Shown here: piece by piece, positions 26,252 to 34,381 of the stretch | How positions within the stretch are numbered: the stretch's first letter is position 1 | How the letters are laid out: each line of letters opens with the position of its first letter | Assembly (NCBI GenBank): GCA_028289405.1 | Contig: JANQPP010000141.1 | Location: 17,189-81,188 of the forward strand | Direction of reading: 5' to 3' | Source of the DNA: Pirellulales bacterium | Lineage (GTDB): Bacteria; Planctomycetota; Planctomycetia; Pirellulales; JANQPP01 | DNA: 64,000 nt | Notes under the pieces: model-generated | The model's input: the letters and a program-made list of their open reading frames with translations, nothing else | Databases searched by the model: none | What the model was told of the DNA's origin: nothing | Position numbers and translations under genes: made by a program

Positions 26252-27199
26252 CTAGCGAATTCTTTGTGCGATGAATTGCTCGTGTGGTTTTTGGGCAGCC
26301 ACAATTTCGAATGGGGCACGGTTGGCGAATTCCCCGGCAATGGATTCGGCCCGTTTCACATCCACTTCTCCCGCGTGCAGGTGGAGCAGATATCGCAAAC
26401 GCAAAGGCTGTTCTTGTGTAGTGACCAAGGGTGAGTTGAGGCAGGGCGAGGCGCACATCCAGCCGTCCTCGCGGACATGCCAATGTTGGGGATACCCCTG
26501 GTTTTCTGGATGGTCGAAGTAGGTAATGCCTTCGATGGTGTTTGGCCGGATTTCGCCGCTGTAGTCCATCCAGCGTGCTGGCTGCGCGAACAGCTTCTCC
26601 TCGCCGCGCTGTCCCGTGCTGGAAACCAGCGTGCCGCCGCCAAAATGGCCGGAAATCGCTTTGGCCACACGCACGCCAAGAAAACCGAAATTCGTCTGAC
26701 CGAATTCGAGTGAATTGGAAGCGGGACGGAACACCGAGTCGAATTCCACAGCGGTTTCACCACTTCCCAGAGGACGGACTGCCACTACCAAATCTTGTGT
26801 GAGCAGTTCGCGCGGATCATGGCCGTCATACCAGCCGAGCCACACCGCGAAGACTGCTTCCTCTTCGCCGTCATGATAGGCCAGCCACTGCTGCTGGCGG
26901 ATGTGAGCGGGTGAGGTGTCACTCCAAAAGTCGATTCCCAACACTTGATGATGCGCGAACCATACCGAACGGTGATGGTCATGGTTCGGCGCGCCTGGGT
27001 GGCCCATCCGAGTCAGCGCAATACCCGACGGCCCCAGCAGCGGGTACAAAAAAGGGCGCGGATAGGCTGGTCCATGGTGCCAGCGCGTGCGCTCGACTCC
27101 TTCGATCAGCACCGCGAGCTGATGATCCGGCAGAGGTAGGATTTGGCAGCGAGGTATCACACTTTGTCTCCGAGTTGAAAGCTCAATCGCGGTGGTCAT
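26252..27199 (-). CDS. DUF6807 (PmoA-like) family protein
   Basis: 315 residues without a signal peptide. The whole length matches DUF6807: 'YPRPFLYPLLGPSGIALTR', the His-rich 'PGAPNHDHHRSVWFAH' (about residue 90), 'WMDYSGEI' and 'WHVREDGWMCASPCLN'. The histidine cluster suggests metal binding or catalysis, but the family has no settled activity. It starts 15 bp after the stop of the upstream sulfatase, so they are probably one transcript. A paralogue with a signal peptide lies at 2793-3791. Confidence 0.83.
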   Translation of the reverse strand: MTTAIELSTRRQSVIPRCQILPLPDHQLAVLIEGVERTRWHHGPAYPRPFLYPLLGPSGIALTRMGHPGAPNHDHHRSVWFAHHQVLGIDFWSDTSPAHIRQQQWLAYHDGEEEAVFAVWLGWYDGHDPRELLTQDLVVAVRPLGSGETAVEFDSVFRPASNSLEFGQTNFGFLGVRVAKAISGHFGGGTLVSSTGQRGEEKLFAQPARWMDYSGEIRPNTIEGITYFDHPENQGYPQHWHVREDGWMCASPCLNSPLVTTQEQPLRLRYLLHLHAGEVDVKRAESIAGEFANRAPFEIVAAQKPHEQFIAQRIR

Positions 27200-27214
27200 C
27201 CGCTGAGTGGCTGC

Positions 27215-28885
27215 TCAGTGTTCCGTGATTCCTGGCACTCCGACTTCCCGGGCCCATTTCAGCCAATCTCGCGACAGCCTCCACACGATGTCGGGATGCT
27301 CCGCTGCCAGGTTTCGAGTTTCCGTGCGATCGCTGGAGAGGTCGTAGAGTTCCCACGGAGACTCGGGCGTAAGCCGCACCAGTTTCCAATCCGCCTCCCG
27401 TACGGCAGCGCCACCTTCATGCTCGAAGTACAAATGCCGCGGCTCCGCCGGTTCATCTCCAGATAGAATCGGCGCGAGACTTTTTCCCGCCATTGGAGCC
27501 AACGATTGGCCATTCCACTGGCTGGGCGCCGCCACACCAGCCACCTCCAAAATGGTGGGAGCCAAGTCCATTACGTGGCCTACCCGGTCCGTGATTTCAC
27601 CTGTAGGTACTTGCAAGCCATCGGGCCAATGCACGATGCGAGGTGTATGGTTGCCTCCCTCGAACGATTCTTTTTTCCAATAGCGGAAGGGCGTATTGCA
27701 CGCGCTGGCCCAGGCTGGGCCAATTCCCGTGTAGGTTGTTTCCTGGCCTGTCTCTGCGGCTGGAAATTGACCACTGTAGCGAATCTCTTCACCGTGGCGA
27801 GTCTGCGAAGGGCGGTCATAGCCGGGACGGCGTGGTACCTCGGGCGAAGCACCGTTGTCGGACAGGAAAACGATGAGCGTATCTTCCCAACAGCCAGTTT
27901 CCCGTAGTGCGTCGAAGACGCGACCCAAACCTTGATCCATGCGGTCCACCATGGCGGCGTGGACCCGCATTTTGGCGATTTCCCGTTTTTGCTCTTCCGG
28001 CGAGAGTTCCTCCCAGATTTTTCCGCCGGATTGCAGGGCTGGCAGAGGATAACGGTCCGCATCCACCAAGCCCAACTGTTGCTGCCGGCGATACCGAGCA
28101 TCCCGCACGGCTTGCCAACCGGCATCGTACGCTCCCTCATATTTGGCGATATCCTCCGGCAGGGCATGGAGTGGCCAATGCGGCGCGGCGTGGGCCACGT
28201 ACAAAAAGAACGGGACGCCGGCTCGCGCGAAGCCCAGAATATACCTGGCGGCGTGGTCGTTGATCGCGTCGGTCAGATAGTAGTCTTCGGGAACTTCTCT
28301 GACAGCCTCTCGTCCGTCCACGAGCGAGAAGGGATCAAAGAAATTCACGACTCCCCAGATGATGCCGTAGTGCCACTCAAAGCCCCGCGATACGGGATAC
28401 GTTGCCGCGTCCGCGAACCAAGGACCGGGAGCCGCCTGGTGGTTGAGCCAGGCCAAATGCCGGTCCGAGTTGAAGCCGCCGCCATGGAGAGCTTCCGCTT
28501 GGGAGAGGTGCCACTTGCCGACCATGCCGGTTTGATAACCGGCCGCGCGCAGCAGTTCCGCCAGCGTGGGCACGAAGGCATCCAAGGAACGCCCATTCCG
28601 GGCCAAGCCGACCTCGTGCGGATACCGGCCGGTCAGCAGGGCGGCCCGTGTGGGGCAGCAGCGGGACGTATTGTAAAACTGCCTCCAGCGCAGCCCACCG
28701 GCGGCCAATTGATCCAGATGAGGCGTTTCGATTTCGCCGCCGTAACAGCCAAGGTCCGAAAACCCCAAATCATCCGCCAGGATCACGACCACATTGGGTG
28801 GCCGTTGGTCGGCATCCCCGGCGTACGCGACTCCGGCTATTCCGATCAGAACAAAGGTGCCGAGCCAAGCCGTCGCGAATTTCAT
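27215..28885 (-). CDS. Exported arylsulfatase-type sulfatase
   Basis: 556 residues with a signal peptide ('FVLIGIAGVAYAG'). Type I sulfatase with 'NVVVILADDLGFSDLGCYGG', the formylglycine motif CCPTR (Cys76) and 'LTGRYPHEVGL', then 'GKWHL', and 'FLSDNGASPE' for the metal site. An arylsulfatase A-like C-terminal region follows ('YFEHEGGAAVREADWKLVRL'). It differs clearly from the first sulfatase in length and middle region, so a different sulfate position or sugar is likely. It heads the minus-strand sulfatase/DUF6807/GH16 set. No Shine-Dalgarno is evident. Confidence 0.93.
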   Translation of the reverse strand: MKFATAWLGTFVLIGIAGVAYAGDADQRPPNVVVILADDLGFSDLGCYGGEIETPHLDQLAAGGLRWRQFYNTSRCCPTRAALLTGRYPHEVGLARNGRSLDAFVPTLAELLRAAGYQTGMVGKWHLSQAEALHGGGFNSDRHLAWLNHQAAPGPWFADAATYPVSRGFEWHYGIIWGVVNFFDPFSLVDGREAVREVPEDYYLTDAINDHAARYILGFARAGVPFFLYVAHAAPHWPLHALPEDIAKYEGAYDAGWQAVRDARYRRQQQLGLVDADRYPLPALQSGGKIWEELSPEEQKREIAKMRVHAAMVDRMDQGLGRVFDALRETGCWEDTLIVFLSDNGASPEVPRRPGYDRPSQTRHGEEIRYSGQFPAAETGQETTYTGIGPAWASACNTPFRYWKKESFEGGNHTPRIVHWPDGLQVPTGEITDRVGHVMDLAPTILEVAGVAAPSQWNGQSLAPMAGKSLAPILSGDEPAEPRHLYFEHEGGAAVREADWKLVRLTPESPWELYDLSSDRTETRNLAAEHPDIVWRLSRDWLKWAREVGVPGITEH

Positions 28886-28999
28886 GCGTTCGATTTATCG
28901 AAGTGCCTGCGATGCTTGGGGGGTAGTATCAAGTCGCGGTTCTCGGTGGGTCGTCAAATCCGCGACGACCCAAGCCACCGCTGCTCGGCATGCCGCCGA

Positions 29000-30529
29000 T
29001 TAGCGAGCTTCCGGCTGGGCTGGTGGCTGCGGCGGATTCGCCGAATATTCTTCGTTGACGCGGGGCAGACGGCGCTTCGCCCGTGGTGGAGGTTCCACGC
29101 CCAAGGTCCGCATCACGTTTTCAATGGCTCGGATCGTTTCCGACGACGGACGAAAATTTCCCGGACGGTATCCTTCGGCGATCAACAGGGGAGTCCAGCC
29201 GCGCTGATTTTTTTGATTCCACACATCAATGTCCGCTCCGTAATCCGCGAGAAATTGCACGACTTGGGTCCAGCTTTTGTAGGCCGCACCGTGCATGGCG
29301 GTTTCGCGATGGCTTTCGACGGCGTTGATATCGGCGCCCAACTCCAGTAGGAGTTTGATGGCTTCGATCGCCTCGGACTCCGTACCGGCCGATTCATCGC
29401 CATTCCCCAACACTCCCACGCCGGCTGCTGCGAGGAGCGGTGTGCAATCATCGACGTTCGTCAAGGTGGGATCGGCTCCCAATTCCAACAGCAGCCGCAT
29501 TAGTGGAATGTCCGCCGTCTCCGCCGCCAGCAAGAACGGCGTCGCGTCGGTTTTGTTGAGCCGTCCGCTCCCTGCGGAGCGTTTCCCATGCCGCGCATTG
29601 ACGTCGGCACCTTGTGCCACGAGCTTCCGCACGAGGTCCAGGCTGCTCATTTTTCCGGAACCGATGGGCGGAGGATCACCGTCGCCTCGCAGCGGCTTGC
29701 GAACCCAGGTGATGGCGTGCAGGGCCGTATATCCGGTCCGCTGATCATTGGGGTCGGCACCCGCTTCCAACAGCCGAGCTGCCAGCTCGAAGTGGCCATT
29801 TTCCACGGCGAGCAACAGTGGACTCGTTCCTGAATTAGGAACTCGGTTACTTTTTTTTCGCGGATGCATGGCGGTGTTGACGTCCCCACCAGCGGCCAGC
29901 AGGACATCCACGACTTCGATCCGTCCTTCCCGCACGGCGAAAAAGAGGGGCGTGAAGCCCGATTTGAGCCGCGTTTGGGGGGCGGCGCCGAAATCGAGCA
30001 GACACGATACCGCCTCGGCATGCCCTTCAGAGGCGGCCCACATCAGAGCCGTCTGTCCATGGCACTCGGTGGCATCCACGTCGGCACCATGTTCGAGCAA
30101 CCGCCGCACGACTTCCACTCGGCCGGTGCGTGCGGCGGTCATTAAGGCCGTGACTTCTCCTGGGAGCGTCGTGTCAGGATCCGCGCCCGCGGCTAATAGA
30201 CGTTCGACCAGCTTCGCGTTCCCGTTGGCACAGGCTACGGAGAGAGGCGCCACTCCGTACCGATTGGCCGTCTCAGGATCGGCACCATGTTCCATCAACT
30301 GTAGAGCTGGCTCCGCATGATCGTGCCACACGGTCCAAAGGAGCGCGGTCATGCCGTCGACTTGCCGGGCATTCGGATCCGCGCCTTGGTCGAGCAACCG
30401 CTGGACTTGATTCCAATCCGCTCGCTCGGCGGCATCCGCCAACGGTGCATCCTCGGCGCGAAGGGGCGTGCTCAAAGCGAAACAAAACCCAACGATTCCG
30501 CACGCGCAGGCAAGCTGAATGGCTCTCAT
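29000..30529 (-). CDS. Exported ankyrin-repeat protein
   Basis: 509 residues. GGGAGG lies before the ATG at 30529, and a signal peptide follows ('LACACGIVGFCFALSTPLRAED'), so the Met seven codons upstream is rejected. From about residue 30 to 480 there are roughly eleven ankyrin repeats, several with the consensus 'GxTALMxAAxxGHxEVVxxLLxxGADPxx' pattern. Ankyrin arrays bind proteins; export of such an array is unusual outside planctomycetes and relatives. The gene lies 24 bp after the DUF1552 gene, so it is probably co-transcribed with DUF1552 and DUF1592. Confidence 0.9.
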   Translation of the reverse strand: MRAIQLACACGIVGFCFALSTPLRAEDAPLADAAERADWNQVQRLLDQGADPNARQVDGMTALLWTVWHDHAEPALQLMEHGADPETANRYGVAPLSVACANGNAKLVERLLAAGADPDTTLPGEVTALMTAARTGRVEVVRRLLEHGADVDATECHGQTALMWAASEGHAEAVSCLLDFGAAPQTRLKSGFTPLFFAVREGRIEVVDVLLAAGGDVNTAMHPRKKSNRVPNSGTSPLLLAVENGHFELAARLLEAGADPNDQRTGYTALHAITWVRKPLRGDGDPPPIGSGKMSSLDLVRKLVAQGADVNARHGKRSAGSGRLNKTDATPFLLAAETADIPLMRLLLELGADPTLTNVDDCTPLLAAAGVGVLGNGDESAGTESEAIEAIKLLLELGADINAVESHRETAMHGAAYKSWTQVVQFLADYGADIDVWNQKNQRGWTPLLIAEGYRPGNFRPSSETIRAIENVMRTLGVEPPPRAKRRLPRVNEEYSANPPQPPAQPEAR

Positions 30530-30553
30530 CTTCTGACCTCCCAACTCCACGGA

Positions 30554-31900
30554 TCAAATCGAGAGGGTTTCGAACAGTTCAGCCACCTGTCCGTGGCTAT
30601 CGGCGAAGGATTCAAGCGGTACGCCGACCTTGTTGAGCAGCGTCAAATGGAGATTGGCCAAGGGGGTCGGTCGCGCGAAGCGAATATGCCGTCCGCCACG
30701 CATTTCACCGGCTCCTCCGCCGGCGACGAGAACCGGCAGGTTCTCATGATCGTGGACGTTGGGATCCCCCATCCCGCTGCCGAACAGATACAAGGAGTGA
30801 TCCAAGAGCGACCCATCTCCTTCCGGCGTGGCCCGCATCTTCTCCAGGAATTCCGCGAACAGGGAGACGTGGAAGCGATTGATCTTCGCCACTTTGGCGA
30901 CCTTGTCCGGATCATTACCGTGATGCGTGAGCGGATGATGCGGATCCGGCACGCCGATTTCCGGGTACGTGCGATTGCTGGTTTCCCGGGCCAATTGAAA
31001 ACTGATGACGCGGGTCACGTCCCCCTGGAAGGCCAGAAGTTGCAGATCGAACATCAGGCGAGCGTGGTCGGCATACGCTGCCGGGACGCCAATGGGCCGG
31101 TCGAGATCCGGCAGCGGGTTGTCTCGGGCCGTAGCTTCGGCCTGCTGGATCCGCCGCTCCACTTCGCGGACGCTTTGCAGATATTCGTCGACTTTGGCCC
31201 GGTCACTGGGGCCGAGAGTTTTTTGCAACCGGGTGATCTCTTCCTGCATGGAATCGAGCAGGCTGGCACGTTTTTTCAGAGCCGCGCGTCGGTCTTCGCT
31301 GCTCCCCCCCTCTCCAAACAGCATCTCGAATACGATGCGAGGATGCGCTTCGGCGGGGAGCGGCGTCGTGGGGGAGGACCAAGATAGATTGTTCTGGTAA
31401 ACGCAGGCGTAGCCGTTGTCGCACTGGCCCACCGTGGCTAGCAGGTCCATGGACATTTCCAGAGACGGCAACTGCGTCTGTTGGCCGATCTGTTGGGCCG
31501 CGATCTGGTCGACCGTGGTGCCCAGATAGTAGTCAGTGCTCTCCGTCCGTTTCGCTCGGGCGCAACTCAAAAAGGAAGCATTCGACGTGGCGTGCGTACC
31601 CGGGTAGGCGCTCTGTAATTCCAAATTGGTGATCGCCGTGACGTGCTCTCGCACGGGCGCCAAGGGGCTGAGCGTGGGAGAAAGTTCGCTGAGATCTTCC
31701 CCTGGCAGGGTCCAGCGGGATATATCGCATCCCATGGGCATATAGACATATCCCACGCGGCGAAGCCGGGAAGGGCTGGCCGGTGTTTCGGCCAGTGCCG
31801 TCATGGCGGGCACCATGGCATCGAGCAAAGGGAGCGCGATCGAGGCGCCCATCCCCTTCAACAGCGTCCGGCGGGGCAGAACCTTCTTCGTGATGATCAT
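30554..31900 (-). CDS. DUF1552 protein with Tat signal
   Basis: 448 residues. ATG at 31900 with GAGGA 7 bp before it; the longer frame to 32260 is a shadow of the upstream gene. It opens with a twin-arginine signal ('PRRTLLKGMGASIALPLLDA'), implying export of a folded, possibly cofactor-bearing protein. The rest is DUF1552 with a 'LDHSLYLFGSGMGDPNVHDHENLPVLVAGGG' type C-terminal block recalling the DUF1501/sulfatase-like fold. The ATGA overlap with the DUF1592 gene means coupled translation. The pair is typical of planctomycetes, and its function is unknown. Confidence 0.92.
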   Translation of the reverse strand: MIITKKVLPRRTLLKGMGASIALPLLDAMVPAMTALAETPASPSRLRRVGYVYMPMGCDISRWTLPGEDLSELSPTLSPLAPVREHVTAITNLELQSAYPGTHATSNASFLSCARAKRTESTDYYLGTTVDQIAAQQIGQQTQLPSLEMSMDLLATVGQCDNGYACVYQNNLSWSSPTTPLPAEAHPRIVFEMLFGEGGSSEDRRAALKKRASLLDSMQEEITRLQKTLGPSDRAKVDEYLQSVREVERRIQQAEATARDNPLPDLDRPIGVPAAYADHARLMFDLQLLAFQGDVTRVISFQLARETSNRTYPEIGVPDPHHPLTHHGNDPDKVAKVAKINRFHVSLFAEFLEKMRATPEGDGSLLDHSLYLFGSGMGDPNVHDHENLPVLVAGGGAGEMRGGRHIRFARPTPLANLHLTLLNKVGVPLESFADSHGQVAELFETLSI

Positions 31901-34263
31901 TCCGCGGTCCTCATTTGAAACGGTACGCTTTGGGTAATTCCCAGCACCAAGGCCAAAAACCGGAAATCCCGAGCCTGAGCGTCGCGCACAATACGGCGGA
32001 TGGACGGCGCGTCGCGGTAGTCCACGCCCCGACCCAGCGCATAGGTAAGCAGCTTTTCCGTCAGTGTACCAACAAACAACTCGGGCCGCCGCATCAATCC
32101 GTCCTCCAGCCCATCGACGCCCATAAACTCTGTTCCGTCCGGGAGGCCACCGGAGGCGTCCACCGGGTGGCTGGCTTCCAAATCCCGCCAACGGCCGATT
32201 GCGTCGAAGTTCTCGAGAGAGAACCCGACCGGATCCATCAGATTGTGGCACGCCGAACAATTCGGGTCCGCGCGATGCTGCATCAATCGCTCTCGGACGG
32301 GAAGTGCCGCCGAGACCGTATTATCATTATCCTTGAGCGCCGGTACGTTATCCGGCGGCGGAGGCGGAGGCGTGCCGAGCAGATTCTCCAAGATCCAATG
32401 CCCACGAATCACCGGTGAGGTGCGCGTGGCGTAGGAGGTAACGGTCAGAATGCTGCCCTGGCGCAAAAGTCCTCCGCGGCGGCTGCCCTCGTCAAGATGT
32501 ACGCGGCGGAAGCGACTGCCGATGACTTGCGGTATGCCGTAATGCCGGGCTAGCCGTTCATTCAAGTACGTATAATCCGCCCGGAGCAGATCGAGTACGC
32601 TCCGATCCTCCCGCAGGATGCTCTCGAAAAAGAGCTCCGTCTCCCGACGCATCGCCTGTCGCAGGTTATCGTCGAAATCGGGAAACAAACGCATGTCCGG
32701 ATGCGCACCCTCCAGATTGCGGAGATAAAGCCATTGCCCGGCGAAGTTGGTGGCTAACGCGCTGGACCGATCATCGGCCAACATTCTTCGTACTTGGGCT
32801 TCGAGCACGTCGGACCGGCTTAATTCTCCGCGTTCGGCAAGTCCCAGCAATTCTTCATCTGGGATGCTACTCCAGATGAAGAAAGACAATCGCGATGCTA
32901 AATCCAGATCGCTGATGCGGTAAGCCGTACCGGACGGAACGTCTGGTGGATCCCGTTCGATGCGAAACAGAAAACGGGGGCTTACTAGAATGGAGGCCAG
33001 CGCCGCTTCGATACCCGCCACGAAACCACCTTCCGCCCGGGCTTGCCGATAGAAGGCCAAAGGACGATCCAAGTCGCCCTCGTCAATTGGGCCGCGCCAG
33101 GCGTGCCGGGCCAAATTTGAAAGGATCGTCCGCGCGCATGCTTCTTCGTTTTCAGGTTTGTCCGAGTAGCAATCGAAAATCCGCCGTCGGCTTGGGGTAT
33201 CGCCTGGTCCGGCCACTTCGAACGGTCCCGTGATCGAAACCTGGTACAAGGCGGGGGAGGTCCGTGGATGGCGGTACATGTTGAAGCGGGCTTGATACGG
33301 CTGCCGCTTCGTTTCCAAGAGAGACGCCGATTTGCGCAAAAACGTTACCCCCAATTCATGGGGACCGGCGGGGACCTGGAGCCGCGTATGCAAGTGCGCA
33401 TCGACTTTGGAATAATCTTTGTTCCCAGGAGACAGGGGATGAATGGTAAACGCAGCGACGCTTTCCCGATCGAGCAGTACGTCGAGTTCATATTCGCCGT
33501 TCAAGCCTTCTACTTCTTCATTTCGATCCCGGGCGAGTCGGATGGTGATTTCGTACTCGCCATCGACCGGGAAATTGTAGGGGATCACGGCACCACCTCG
33601 TGTGCCAAGCGGGAGTCCCGCCAGATGGCGTTCCTGCGTCAGATCGGGCGGGACGCGAAACGTGTCCCCGCCTGGTGCCTTGCTGGCTCTGCCGACGGCG
33701 AGTTGGCTGATTTTTTGTGCGGCCGAAACGTAGCGATTCAGCAGTGTCGGTGAAAGTTCTCCCACGGTCACATTATCGAACCCGTGGCTCGATTCATCCC
33801 GCGGCAATAGCGCGGCAGCGTTGACATCTAGCGCCAATAGATCGCGAATGGCGTTTTGATATTCGGTCCGCGTAAGCCGGCGAAAGGTGTCCGTCCGTCC
33901 CGGTTGGGGCTTCGCCTTCGCGAGTTGGTCCAGCGAGGATTCGAGTGCTTCCAGTACCGCGACGTAGGTCGCTTCATCAGGTCGTGCCGCATCGCTGGGA
34001 GGCATCTGGCGTGACCGCAGCCTGCGGACCACTTTTTCCCAGACCTCGCGATCATCAGCAAACCGGCTCCATTCAAGCGAATCGAAGTCGATCCCCGCGG
34101 TCTCGTCGAAACTGTTATGACAATCCAGGCAAAAGTTGCCGACCAGATCTTCGACCAGATACCTGGGAGACGTGTCAGTTTCCTCCGCGTCCGCATTACG
34201 GCCTCCGCACGACGACAATACGCCGACGATCGAAGCGACGATGAAAATGGTGTGACGAGGCAT
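31897..34263 (-). CDS. DUF1592-type cytochrome-c-like lipoprotein (planctomycete cytochrome family)
   Basis: 788 residues. The Met at 34263 gives a lipobox 'GVLSSC' (Cys19), unlike the longer upstream frame. A haem c site CLDCH (Cys45, Cys48, His49) is followed by the PSD/DUF1587-DUF1592-DUF1588-DUF1585 order: 'FRRLTRTEYQNAIRDLL' (about 115), 'FLFRIERDP', 'LASRLSFFIWSSIPDEELL', 'RGGLLRQGSILTVTSYATRTSPVIRG' and a second possible haem site 'CSACH' before 'NLMDPVGFSLENFDAIG'. A membrane-bound, extracytoplasmic redox or binding protein. The partner DUF1552 gene overlaps by 4 bp. Confidence 0.92.
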   Translation of the reverse strand: MPRHTIFIVASIVGVLSSCGGRNADAEETDTSPRYLVEDLVGNFCLDCHNSFDETAGIDFDSLEWSRFADDREVWEKVVRRLRSRQMPPSDAARPDEATYVAVLEALESSLDQLAKAKPQPGRTDTFRRLTRTEYQNAIRDLLALDVNAAALLPRDESSHGFDNVTVGELSPTLLNRYVSAAQKISQLAVGRASKAPGGDTFRVPPDLTQERHLAGLPLGTRGGAVIPYNFPVDGEYEITIRLARDRNEEVEGLNGEYELDVLLDRESVAAFTIHPLSPGNKDYSKVDAHLHTRLQVPAGPHELGVTFLRKSASLLETKRQPYQARFNMYRHPRTSPALYQVSITGPFEVAGPGDTPSRRRIFDCYSDKPENEEACARTILSNLARHAWRGPIDEGDLDRPLAFYRQARAEGGFVAGIEAALASILVSPRFLFRIERDPPDVPSGTAYRISDLDLASRLSFFIWSSIPDEELLGLAERGELSRSDVLEAQVRRMLADDRSSALATNFAGQWLYLRNLEGAHPDMRLFPDFDDNLRQAMRRETELFFESILREDRSVLDLLRADYTYLNERLARHYGIPQVIGSRFRRVHLDEGSRRGGLLRQGSILTVTSYATRTSPVIRGHWILENLLGTPPPPPPDNVPALKDNDNTVSAALPVRERLMQHRADPNCSACHNLMDPVGFSLENFDAIGRWRDLEASHPVDASGGLPDGTEFMGVDGLEDGLMRRPELFVGTLTEKLLTYALGRGVDYRDAPSIRRIVRDAQARDFRFLALVLGITQSVPFQMRTAE

Positions 34264-34381
34264 AAGGATTCGTCGGCGGGCAGGTTGTCCCGTGATTTTC
34301 GAGATTCCATTTATTGTAAATATTTTTTGCACAATTTCTGCCCCGCACATGAGCGAAATGCTGAAAAACTGACCGGCAACG

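Noticed and set aside
27932..29350. 472-codon plus-strand ORF opposite the sulfatase and ankyrin genes
   Set aside because: Both strands cannot be coding here; the minus strand shows sulfatase and ankyrin motifs, whereas this frame shows none.
29100..30400. Possible CRISPR or DNA tandem repeat in the ankyrin region
   Set aside because: The repetition is at the protein level (ankyrin consensus) and the DNA units are divergent, without spacers.
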